A DNA stretch of 64,000 bases from CAZOVB01 sp046541415 (lineage in GTDB: Bacteria; Planctomycetota; Phycisphaerae; SM23-33): NCBI GenBank assembly GCA_046541415.1, contig JBKHDI010000003.1:1-64000 (forward strand), in the 5' to 3' direction. This document shows positions 40,274 through 47,236 of this stretch, in pieces. The first letter of the stretch is position 1; each line of letters starts with the position of its first letter. The position numbers were made by a program, and so were the translations under genes. The notes beneath the pieces are model-generated. The model ran no database searches. It saw nothing but the letters and a program-made list of their open reading frames with translations, and was not told the DNA's origin.

Positions 40274-41548
40274 CTAGAACACCACGCCCAGGCGGAAGCC
40301 CAGGACCACGGCGTCGCCGACGCTGCTGTCGCCGCCCGGGTTCAGGATGTACTGCACCGACGGGGCCACATGCAGCCACGGGGTGATCCACGCCTGGTAG
40401 TACATCTCCATCGAGGTTTCGTGGGAGGCCGAGAATCCAGCTTCCGGGCTCAGCCGTCCCTGGGCGAGACCGAAGGCGACCACGTCGTCGTCGCGTCCGG
40501 GCAGCAGGCCCTGGTACTGGGCCCCGAAGCTCCAGAAGCAGCGGATCTCGTTGACGTCGCTGTCAGCCCAGCCATACCGGGCAAACAGGCCCAGTCCCTG
40601 GGTGTCGGCATTGTCGGCTCGCTCTTTGTAGACCATCTGGTCGGCGGAGATGTAAAAGCCGATGTCGTCCCGCTTGCTTCCGCCGCCAAAGCGGTCCTTC
40701 GGTTGGGGGTCATACCACAGCCCAACCCGGTAAGCCCCCTGCATCGGGCCGGTGGGCGAGTTGATCTCCGGAAGGAATCCCGTCTCGAGCATGCTGAAGA
40801 AGTTGTCCGTGCCGTGGAAGGCGGTTCGGAAACCGGTCTCGCGGACGTCGGCTTCGGCGTCGACCGCGGCGGCCGAGATGTACCACGATTCGGTCGGTTC
40901 ATAGTGGACAATAACGCCCAGCCCCGGATCCGGGAACGGGATGGTGGGGTTGTTGACCAGCGCCCCATTGAGAAACTGCGTGGCTTCGTCGTTGGCAAAG
41001 AGGCTGCCGTCGAACGAGCCGGGGCAATCCCGGCAGGCAAATCCGCCGGTGAGGTCCACCTTACCGACCCTGACGAACAACTTGTCTTCCAGCAACGACT
41101 GTTCCAGGTAGAGCTGCCAGACGTCGATCGCCCGGTCCCCCACGGCCAACGCGTTGACGCCGGAAATGCTGCCGACCGACGACGGGTCCAGCCCCTCGGA
41201 CCAGCCGCCGCGGGCCAGGGCAAAGACGTGCGCACCGCTCCAGCCCAGCAGGGTATCCAGGTCGGCCTCGACTTCCAGGTCGTATCGGCCGGACGTTCGA
41301 CCGGACCGCCGATGCGTGCTCAGTCCGCCTTGGACGTTCTGCTGGTAGACGGTGGTAAAACCGAGATTGACCGAAATGCCTCTGTCACGGAGCGTCTGGC
41401 CGAATCCGAACCAGTCGTTGGTCAATGTCGGGCTCTGCCAGAAGGGATCCCGCATTTCCGGATCTGGTTCAAGCTCTTCGGCCAGGACAAACCCGGACAG
41501 CAGGCAGACGCCTGCTATAACAAGTGCGATACTGCGTATACGTTCCAT
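40274..41548 (-). CDS. OprB-type carbohydrate-selective porin
   Basis: A 424-residue outer-membrane barrel. Signal peptide (SIALVIAGVCLLSGFVLAEE), then TNDWFGFGQTLRDRGISVNL and DVWQLYLEQSLLEDKLFVRV, GKVDLTGGFACRDCPGSFDG, typical of OprB porins. The last strand ends in Phe (GFRLGVVF). It would allow diffusion of sugars or other small solutes. The start at 41548 has GGAG 6 bases upstream; another ATG lies 12 bases further out. It stands directly after the iron operon, behind a terminator-like hairpin, so leakage from that operon is possible. Confidence 0.85.
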   Translation of the reverse strand: MERIRSIALVIAGVCLLSGFVLAEELEPDPEMRDPFWQSPTLTNDWFGFGQTLRDRGISVNLGFTTVYQQNVQGGLSTHRRSGRTSGRYDLEVEADLDTLLGWSGAHVFALARGGWSEGLDPSSVGSISGVNALAVGDRAIDVWQLYLEQSLLEDKLFVRVGKVDLTGGFACRDCPGSFDGSLFANDEATQFLNGALVNNPTIPFPDPGLGVIVHYEPTESWYISAAAVDAEADVRETGFRTAFHGTDNFFSMLETGFLPEINSPTGPMQGAYRVGLWYDPQPKDRFGGGSKRDDIGFYISADQMVYKERADNADTQGLGLFARYGWADSDVNEIRCFWSFGAQYQGLLPGRDDDVVAFGLAQGRLSPEAGFSASHETSMEMYYQAWITPWLHVAPSVQYILNPGGDSSVGDAVVLGFRLGVVF

Positions 41549-41581
41549 GGATGGCTCCATTACTTGCTGCGGACCCGCTTG

Positions 41582-41620
41582 AAAAAAGCGGGAGCAGGGC
41601 GAAACGTTCGCTCTGCTCCC
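41582..41620 (-). terminator. terminator after hemP
   Basis: Read leftward: a 14-base stem GGGAGCAGAGCGAA / TTCGCCCTGCTCCC with one mismatch and a 3-base loop, then GCTTTTTTC. It would end the iron operon or attenuate transcription into the porin gene. Confidence 0.8.
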
Positions 41621-41662
41621 TGGCTGGCTTGCGGCTGGCTGGGGCCATGTTGGGTAAAACGA

Positions 41663-41842
41663 CTACTTGTTGAGAATCAGTTTTCCGTTTCGAGTCAGGC
41701 GAAGGCGATAGACCTCGCCCTGGTGGTGGATCAGGACTTCGTCTCTCCGGGCGAACAACTCCGCAGAGTCCAGCCTGCCGTCTTCGGCAAAATCCCTGGC
41801 CGAGTGGCGATGGTTCTTCTGCTGGCGTGGAAATCTATCCAT
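41663..41842 (-). CDS. hemP: HemP-like small protein
   Basis: A 59-residue peptide starting MDRFPRQQKNHRHSARDF and ending VYRLRLTRNGKLILNK. The stretch ELFARRDEVLIHHQGEVYRL matches the hemin-uptake HemP family (pattern ELF-GR-EV-I-H-G--YRLRLT--GKLILTK), small cytoplasmic regulators or accessory factors linked to iron or haem uptake. Its start overlaps the DUF2023 stop by 8 bases, and a strong terminator follows, marking the end of the iron operon. No haem receptor gene is in the window. Confidence 0.8.
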   Translation of the reverse strand: MDRFPRQQKNHRHSARDFAEDGRLDSAELFARRDEVLIHHQGEVYRLRLTRNGKLILNK

Positions 41843-42248
41843 GTGCGCCTCCGGCGACGAGCTTCAGCCCGGCGGCCGGGATGTCCAGCTCTTCACTGCG
41901 GGACTCCCGGGGCTGGGAGTCGGCGTGGGCCTGTTTCTGCCGCAGCCGGATATACCGCACGCACTGTTGGCGACGGTCGTAGCCCAGCATGGTCCCGAGG
42001 ATGAAGTCTTCTTCCGGGGTGTAATCGCTCAGCCGCGATTTGCCGATCGCCTCGATCACGGCGACGCACTCGTCGGCGCCGAAGAACACGTTGATATTGC
42101 CGTTGGCCAGGTCGCAGACCTTGTGGGCGATCGACTCCTTGGTCAGCTTTTCTTCCACGCATTCCCGCCGGCTGCCCGGCAGGGTGTGCAGCACCAGGCT
42201 CCGCAATCCTTTGCGATATTCATATAGATGATGCAGGAATACCTTCAC
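41835..42248 (-). CDS. DUF2023-family protein
   Basis: A 137-residue cytoplasmic protein. MKVFLHHLYEYRKGLRSLVL, NINVFFGADECVAVIEAIG and DYTPEEDFILGTMLGYDRRQ are the family signatures; function is unknown. Its C-terminal 35 residues are polar and not conserved in the pattern I recall. It lies one base after the Cys-rich membrane peptide and overlaps hemP, so it belongs to the ferrous iron operon, which suggests a role in iron handling. Confidence 0.85.
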   Translation of the reverse strand: MKVFLHHLYEYRKGLRSLVLHTLPGSRRECVEEKLTKESIAHKVCDLANGNINVFFGADECVAVIEAIGKSRLSDYTPEEDFILGTMLGYDRRQQCVRYIRLRQKQAHADSQPRESRSEELDIPAAGLKLVAGGAHG

Positions 42249-42249
42249 G

Positions 42250-42417
42250 TCACTGCTCCTTGAACATGTTTTCTGTCGGGCAGTGGCCGCCGTCCCGGCT
42301 GGGCCCGCAGCCGCGACACCCGTCGCAGCCGCTCTTGCCCGTCGCCCCGCGGTAGAGCGTGTAGCCCACGGCCGCGGCGGCGACCGTCACGATGCCGATT
42401 ACGATCGCTGTTTCCAT
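42250..42417 (-). CDS. FeoB-associated Cys-rich membrane peptide
   Basis: A 55-residue peptide, METAIVIGIVTVAAAAVGYT, forming one membrane helix, followed by a Cys-rich cytoplasmic tail CDGCRGCGPS...HC. The layout matches the small cysteine-rich proteins found beside feoB, thought to help FeoB or protect against iron. GGTGAG precedes the ATG. It starts 19 bases after the feoB stop and ends just before the DUF2023 start. Confidence 0.8.
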   Translation of the reverse strand: METAIVIGIVTVAAAAVGYTLYRGATGKSGCDGCRGCGPSRDGGHCPTENMFKEQ

Positions 42418-42436
42418 GGTATCTCACCTTTCCGGG

Positions 42437-44620
42437 TCAAGTGACCAGCAGGCCGACCTGGTAGACCGTTACGGTCACGATCCAGGCCAGGACCGTCAAG
42501 CCGCCCAGTTGGAACAAGGCCCATCGCCAGGAATTGCTCTCCCGTCGGGTTACCGCAATGGTGGCCATGCACGGTGCGCTGATCAGGCAGAACAGCATGA
42601 TGCAGAAGCCCTGCAGCGGGGTGTAGTTGGCCTGCAGATGGGCGCGAAGCGGCTCGGACTCCTCGTCTTCTTCCTCGCCCAGCGAGTGGACGATGCCCAT
42701 CTGGGCGACGAAGACTTCCTTGGCCGCAAAGGCCCCGACCATCGCGGTGGAGATCTTCCAGTCGAACCCCGCCGGGCGGAGGACCGGTTCGAGGCCCTGT
42801 CCGAGCTGGCCCATCAGGGAGGCCTCCAGTTCGGCCTCGGCCTGGGCGTTGTTGATTTCGGCGAGTCGCTCTTCTGAGGCGTCTTCGCCAAGTTGCTGGC
42901 TGGTTTCCACGGTCTGTCTTTGCTGGGCGAAGGCTTCGGCCTTGTCTTCATCCAGGCCGGGCCATTGCTGCATCGCCCAGAGAACGATCGAGATGCCCAG
43001 GATGATCGTGCCGGCCTTTTTCAGGTAGGCCCCGCCGCGGTTCCACATGTGCAGGCCCACGCTTCGCAGGGTAGGCATGCGGTAGGGGGGAAGTTCCATG
43101 ACGAACGGAGGCGTCTCGCCGCGGAGGATCGTGGTCTTCAGCAGCTTGGCACAGACCACGGCCAGGATGATTCCTACCAGGTAGATCACCCAGAGCATCG
43201 GGGCGTGCCACGCATCCGGGAAGAATGCCGGGATGATCAGCGCGTAAATCGGCAGCCTCGCCCCGCAGCTCATCAGGGGCACGACCAACATGGTCACCAG
43301 GCGGTCGCGTTTGCTCTCCAGCGTCCGCGTGGCCATGATCGCCGGGACGCTGCAGCCGAAACCGATCAGCATCGGCACGAAGCTCTTGCCGTGCAGGCCG
43401 ATCTTGTGCATCAGCTTGTCCATCAGAAACGCCGCCCGGGCCATGTACCCGGTATCTTCCAGAATCGCGATGGCCAGAAACAGCAGCAGGATGTTCGGCA
43501 GGAAAACCAGCACGCCGCCGGCCCCACCGATGATGCCGTCGACCAGCAGGCTGTGCAGAAGACTCTCTGTGCCTTGCGGCCAGAGGCCCGAGACGGCCGT
43601 GCCAAGCCACTCGAAGCCTCCTTCGATCCATCCCATGAACGGATCTGCGACAGTGAAGGTCAGATGGAAGACCGCGTACATCAGCCCCAGGAAGATCGGC
43701 AGGCCCAGGACGCGGTTGGTCACCAGCGAATCGATCCGATCGGACATGTCATGTCGGGACTCGACGGTGCTGCGGACGGCCTGCTGACAGGCACCGGAGA
43801 TGAACCCGTATCGCCGGTCGGCGATCAGGGCTTCCGGGCTGTCACCCAGCAGCGACTCGATGCGCTGGGCGGCCTTGTCGGCCGCGTCGATGAGGTCGTC
43901 GCTGTCCAGCTGCCGGCGAATCTCGGTGTCGCCTTCCAGCAGCTTGATCGCCAGCCATCGCTGGGGGACCTGCTGCATCTTGCAGTCGGCCTGGGCGATT
44001 TTCTCTTCCAGTTCGGCAATCTCGGCCTCGATTTCGCTGCCGTAGTCTATTTTGCGGGGCTTGAGCGGCAGGTCTTTGCGGGCCAGTTCGACGGCTGCTT
44101 CCAGCAGATCATCCTTGCCCCTGGCCTTGTGGCCGATGGTCGGAACGATCGGCGCGCCGAGCAGTTCGCTCAGCAGGGGCAGGTCGAACTCCAGGCCGCG
44201 CTGCTTGGCCACGTCGGACATGTTCATCGCCAGCACGGTGGGCGTTCCCAGCTCGAGGATCTGCACGGCCAGGTAGAGGTTGCGCTCGAGGTTGCCGGCA
44301 TCGAGGATGTCGATGACCACGTCGGGCGATTCATCGATCAGGAAGTTCCTGGCGACCAGTTCCTCGGTCGAGTAGGCCGTCAGGCTGTACGTGCCCGGCA
44401 GGTCGACGATTCGCAGGTCGGTTCCGTCGTATCGGCAGGAGCCAGCCTTCTTCTCGACCGTCACGCCGGGGTAATTGCCCACGTGCTGGCGGCCGCCGGT
44501 GATGGCGTTGAAAATCGTTGTCTTGCCCGAATTGGGGTTCCCGGCCAGGGCGACGGTATACCGGCCCGTCCGGGCCTCTTGGGTCGCCGGTTTTTCGTCT
44601 TGTCGTAAAAGATTCGGCAT
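42437..44620 (-). CDS. feoB: ferrous iron transport protein B
   Basis: FeoB imports Fe2+ across the inner membrane. 727 residues. The N-terminal G domain has G1 GNPNSGKTTIFNAITGG, G3 DLPGTYSLTAYS and G4 MNMSDVAKQRG. A helical GDI-like region follows to about 270, then two gate-repeat membrane units (FLPNILLLFLAIAILEDTGY, FGCSVPAIMATRTLESKRDR, LMSCGARLPIYALIIPAFFP) and a C-terminal gate. I favour the ATG at 44620, with AAGGA at 9 bases; the ATG at 44629 lies against that site. A palindrome overlaps the start codon. Confidence 0.95.
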   Translation of the reverse strand: MPNLLRQDEKPATQEARTGRYTVALAGNPNSGKTTIFNAITGGRQHVGNYPGVTVEKKAGSCRYDGTDLRIVDLPGTYSLTAYSTEELVARNFLIDESPDVVIDILDAGNLERNLYLAVQILELGTPTVLAMNMSDVAKQRGLEFDLPLLSELLGAPIVPTIGHKARGKDDLLEAAVELARKDLPLKPRKIDYGSEIEAEIAELEEKIAQADCKMQQVPQRWLAIKLLEGDTEIRRQLDSDDLIDAADKAAQRIESLLGDSPEALIADRRYGFISGACQQAVRSTVESRHDMSDRIDSLVTNRVLGLPIFLGLMYAVFHLTFTVADPFMGWIEGGFEWLGTAVSGLWPQGTESLLHSLLVDGIIGGAGGVLVFLPNILLLFLAIAILEDTGYMARAAFLMDKLMHKIGLHGKSFVPMLIGFGCSVPAIMATRTLESKRDRLVTMLVVPLMSCGARLPIYALIIPAFFPDAWHAPMLWVIYLVGIILAVVCAKLLKTTILRGETPPFVMELPPYRMPTLRSVGLHMWNRGGAYLKKAGTIILGISIVLWAMQQWPGLDEDKAEAFAQQRQTVETSQQLGEDASEERLAEINNAQAEAELEASLMGQLGQGLEPVLRPAGFDWKISTAMVGAFAAKEVFVAQMGIVHSLGEEEDEESEPLRAHLQANYTPLQGFCIMLFCLISAPCMATIAVTRRESNSWRWALFQLGGLTVLAWIVTVTVYQVGLLVT

Positions 44621-44626
44621 GCCGAA
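44613..44626. promoter_or_regulatory. DtxR-type palindrome at the feoB start
   Basis: TTCGGCATGCCGAA, a perfect 14-base palindrome covering the feoB start codon. The same core occurs in the operon promoter at 45.8 kb, so the DtxR-like protein may bind here too. Confidence 0.55.
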
Positions 44627-44635
44627 CATTCCTTC

Positions 44636-44668
44636 AAAAAAAAGAGAGTGATTGCCTCTGCCCGAGGC
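44636..44668 (-). terminator. weak hairpin plus T run between feoA and feoB
   Basis: Read leftward: GCCTC GGGCA GAGGC, ten other bases, then T8. The gap between stem and T run is too long for a classical terminator; partial attenuation is possible. Confidence 0.35.
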
Positions 44669-44675
44669 GGTTCTT

Positions 44676-44921
44676 TCAGCGTTGAGTAACCAGAATGCGT
44701 CGTGCGATGTTGCGCCCGATCATCACGCGGCTGCCCAGGATACGCAGGACCACCGGTCCGCTGGAATCGCCGACCCGTTCGACCGGGACGCCGGGGGTCA
44801 GACCCATGGCGCAGAGTCGGCTTTTCAGCCCTCTCCCGCCTTCGATACGGCAGAGGCGGCAGGCTCGGCCGGGTTGGGCCGAGGTCAACGGGATGCGGAT
44901 TTCCTGGCTGATTTGTGTCAT
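44676..44921 (-). CDS. feoA: FeoA-domain protein
   Basis: An 81-residue SH3-like protein that assists FeoB. The family pattern is present: LTSAQPGRACRLCRIEGGRG, LKSRLCAMGLTPGVPVERV, ILGSRVMIGRNIARRILV. The start at 44921 follows GGGAT and overlaps no gene, 2 bases after the dtxR-feoA fusion stop. It is the second gene of the iron operon. Confidence 0.9.
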   Translation of the reverse strand: MTQISQEIRIPLTSAQPGRACRLCRIEGGRGLKSRLCAMGLTPGVPVERVGDSSGPVVLRILGSRVMIGRNIARRILVTQR

Positions 44922-44923
44922 GC

Positions 44924-45691
44924 TTATCCCAAGGCTTCGACGGTGATCCGCTCGGCCTCTTCCTTCCGTAATGTCAGGTGGTAGCCCTTGATTTTGACCT
45001 GGATCGGATCGCCCAGCGGGGCCTTCCGTTCGATCTCGACGACCGTCCCGGCCGTGGCGCCCATGTCCAGCAGCCTGCGGCGGACACCGCCGGAGCCGGC
45101 GATTTTGACGATGGTCGCCTTCTCGCCCGGTTTCAGCTGGGCCAGTGTCCATCGTGTCTGCGTCTCTGCTGTCTCGTCCATGGTGTTTGTCCTTTCGGGG
45201 ATCGGGTGGGGCGTTTCGCATCTGCTGCAGGTGCCTGAGCCGCTGTGCTGGTGGCAGGAATATCCGAAGTCCTGGATCCAGTCAGACAGCCCGTGCGGGC
45301 AGCGTTCGACGAACTCGACGAATTCCAGAAATCGTTCCAGGATCGTCTCCGGGATGGCGTGTTCCATCTTGCAGGCTGCCCCGTCGGCCTCGGCCGGGTC
45401 GATGGCAAGAACCTTGACGAAAAAGTCCCGGAGCACCTCGTGCCTTCGGACGACATCTTCAGCGACGGCCTGGCCGGTTTCGGTCAGCGTGATCACGTCG
45501 TAAGGGGCATAGTTGATCAGCCCGCGGTCGGCGAGGGCATGCAAGGCACCGGTCACCGAGGAGCGGCTGACGGCCAGACGCTCGCTGATATCCTTGGCCC
45601 GGGCTGCAGACTTGTCCTGCACGATTCGGTAGATCGCCTCAATATAGTCTTCCAGGCTGGCACTGAGTTGCACGTCGGTCGCTTCGGTCAT
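44924..45691 (-). CDS. DtxR-family iron-dependent repressor with C-terminal FeoA domain
   Basis: A 255-residue metalloregulator. Residues 1-70 are the winged helix (SLEDYIEAIYRIVQDKSAAR, LAVSRSSVTGALHALADRGL). Residues 75-145 form the dimer/metal domain (RRHEVLRDFFVKVLAIDPAE, CKMEHAIPETILERFLEFVE) with the usual His/Glu/Cys ligands. Before the SH3/FeoA-like tail (about 182-255, LKPGEKATIVKIAGSGGVRR) there is a Cys/His-rich linker (CHQHSGSGTCSRC) that could bind metal. The start at 45691 follows GAGGCAAG. As first gene of the iron operon it is placed to control itself and feoAB. Confidence 0.9.
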   Translation of the reverse strand: MTEATDVQLSASLEDYIEAIYRIVQDKSAARAKDISERLAVSRSSVTGALHALADRGLINYAPYDVITLTETGQAVAEDVVRRHEVLRDFFVKVLAIDPAEADGAACKMEHAIPETILERFLEFVEFVERCPHGLSDWIQDFGYSCHQHSGSGTCSRCETPHPIPERTNTMDETAETQTRWTLAQLKPGEKATIVKIAGSGGVRRRLLDMGATAGTVVEIERKAPLGDPIQVKIKGYHLTLRKEEAERITVEALG

Positions 45692-45756
45692 GGTCTTGCC
45701 TCGTTGGGTCCTTCGGCCACCCGTTCTTCCCGACAAGGGGAGAATCCTGCCGAATG

Positions 45757-45770
45757 TTTGCCATGCCCAA
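45757..45770. promoter_or_regulatory. second, degenerate DtxR-type box
   Basis: TTTGCCATGCCCAA matches TTCGGCATGCCGAA at 11 of 14 positions and lies just downstream of the -10 element, over the expected start point. Confidence 0.6.
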
Positions 45771-45771
45771 T

Positions 45772-45800
45772 AAAATACGGCATGCCGAACTCTTAATCAA
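45772..45800 (-). promoter_or_regulatory. promoter of the iron operon
   Basis: Read leftward: -35 TTGATT at 45800-45795, a 17-base spacer and -10 TATTTT at 45777-45772. Start point near 45765. Confidence 0.75.
45776..45789. promoter_or_regulatory. DtxR-type operator in the iron promoter
   Basis: TACGGCATGCCGAA contains a 10-base perfect palindrome (CGGCATGCCG) and lies between the -35 and -10 elements, so binding should block polymerase. A second box is centred 19 bases away. Confidence 0.75.
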
Positions 45801-45966
45801 GGCGGCCAGACATTATTCCGAAGAAATTCTGCATGCCCTTAATCAAACAATGTTTATGACATGGTTTTCTGGCAGATCCATTCCTCTCGGCCGACCAGAA
45901 TTCGATCCGAAAGGGGCGTCTTATGTGGATCTGACCGGGTGGCCTGGCCTCGGCCAGAATGCGTCG

Positions 45967-47100
45967 CTACTTGTCCTGCCGAGCCAACCCGCTTGCCCCG
46001 AATACCCGGTCATCGTCGCCCATGACCCGGATCGTGTGGTAGACCAGGAAGTGGTCGGATAATCTGGCGATGAAGTCTGCTTTGTCTTTGGCGTAGGATT
46101 GCACGCTGTCGAAGATGACCAGTTCCGCCTCGTGGAATTCGCACTGGCGGGCAGGGACATAGGCCCGGTCCAGCGGCCAGGTCTTGGCTCTGCCATTGGG
46201 CGTGCCGGGCGGGTCGGAGATGTACGTTTCCTGGTCGGCGTCTCCGCCCAGTTCATGGAAGTAGTATGGTTTGGCCCAGTTCCTGGCGTATCGGGAGGCC
46301 GAGGTCTCCTCGCCCCCGGCCAACTCGAAGGCCTCCAAAGCATCGGCGGCACAGTTCGTGTCTCCAATCAGGATGACGTCCATCTCGCCCTGCAGCAGGA
46401 AACGCTCGGCGACACGGTCGAGGATCGTGGCCATCTCGTAGTAGCGTCGCACCCGCGAGACGTGGAAGCCCTTCAGGGCCGAGATCAGGTGGATGGGGAT
46501 GACCACGAAGTCCGTCAGTCCCGGCCCGGCCGAGAAGTGCAGCGCCATGACCTTGCGATTGTGGATCGGGACAGGCTGGCCGTTCTCGTCGGTCTGGTTG
46601 AACTGGCGGGCGAACTCCTGCCAGCCTGGCGGGTTGCGGTCGACCTGCAGTTCGATCCGCTCTAGCAGTGTGACGCGGTCGGCGTCCCAGGCGATGCCGG
46701 TCGCCTGGCCCGGGGTCTTGTTCGGCGGGAAAATCAGGTGTTTCCAGCGTCCTGGCAGCATGTCCAGCACGGTCTGGATGCTCTGGCCGTCGGGCTCTGG
46801 GTCGGCCCGGAGTTCCTGCATTGCCAGAACCGACACGCCGGAGTCCTGGATGTACCGGGCCATCGCCCGGACGTCCTTTTCCGTTTCGGGTCGATTCCGC
46901 TCCTCCGGCGTGCCGAACCAGTAGAGGTTCCACGAGCCGATTCGCATGGTCTGGGCCGGATCGTTTCCCAGCGTCTCCGTCAGGCGGTCGCTGTGAGTCT
47001 CCGGCTCATAGGCCAGCGGACGATATTCTTTGGCACAGCCCGCGAGCAGACCGCTGGCCACCGCCAGCAGCAACAGCTTGTCAGGAAGGAATTTGCGCAT
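45967..47100 (-). CDS. lipoprotein endonuclease/exonuclease/phosphatase-family protein
   Basis: A 377-residue lipoprotein: lipobox LLAVASGLLAGCA (Cys22), then an EEP/DNase-I-like fold. Typical motifs are MRIGSWNLYWFG (metal-binding Asn), VLAMQELRAD (Glu), IPIHLISALKG, VILIGDTNCAADA and LSDHFLVYHTIR (catalytic Asp-His). The family includes nucleases, phosphodiesterases and sphingomyelinases; the target is not clear, but a cell-surface hydrolase is likely. It faces away from the iron operon promoter. Confidence 0.85.
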   Translation of the reverse strand: MRKFLPDKLLLLAVASGLLAGCAKEYRPLAYEPETHSDRLTETLGNDPAQTMRIGSWNLYWFGTPEERNRPETEKDVRAMARYIQDSGVSVLAMQELRADPEPDGQSIQTVLDMLPGRWKHLIFPPNKTPGQATGIAWDADRVTLLERIELQVDRNPPGWQEFARQFNQTDENGQPVPIHNRKVMALHFSAGPGLTDFVVIPIHLISALKGFHVSRVRRYYEMATILDRVAERFLLQGEMDVILIGDTNCAADALEAFELAGGEETSASRYARNWAKPYYFHELGGDADQETYISDPPGTPNGRAKTWPLDRAYVPARQCEFHEAELVIFDSVQSYAKDKADFIARLSDHFLVYHTIRVMGDDDRVFGASGLARQDK

Positions 47101-47236
47101 GGTTCCTCCGGGTCTTCAGCGCAGCCGGGGCATCTGCGGCGCATGGGCCGGCGCGGGCGACCCCCGCCGGCTGCGATGCCGGGGGCCGGTCCCGGTATTC
47201 TATCGGCAAGGCAGGTGGTCGCCCGGGTGCGGGGAA

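Noticed and set aside
45754..46062. 102-codon plus-strand frame over the iron promoter
   Set aside because: It begins inside the operator region and runs antisense into the nuclease gene; there is no domain or ribosome site.
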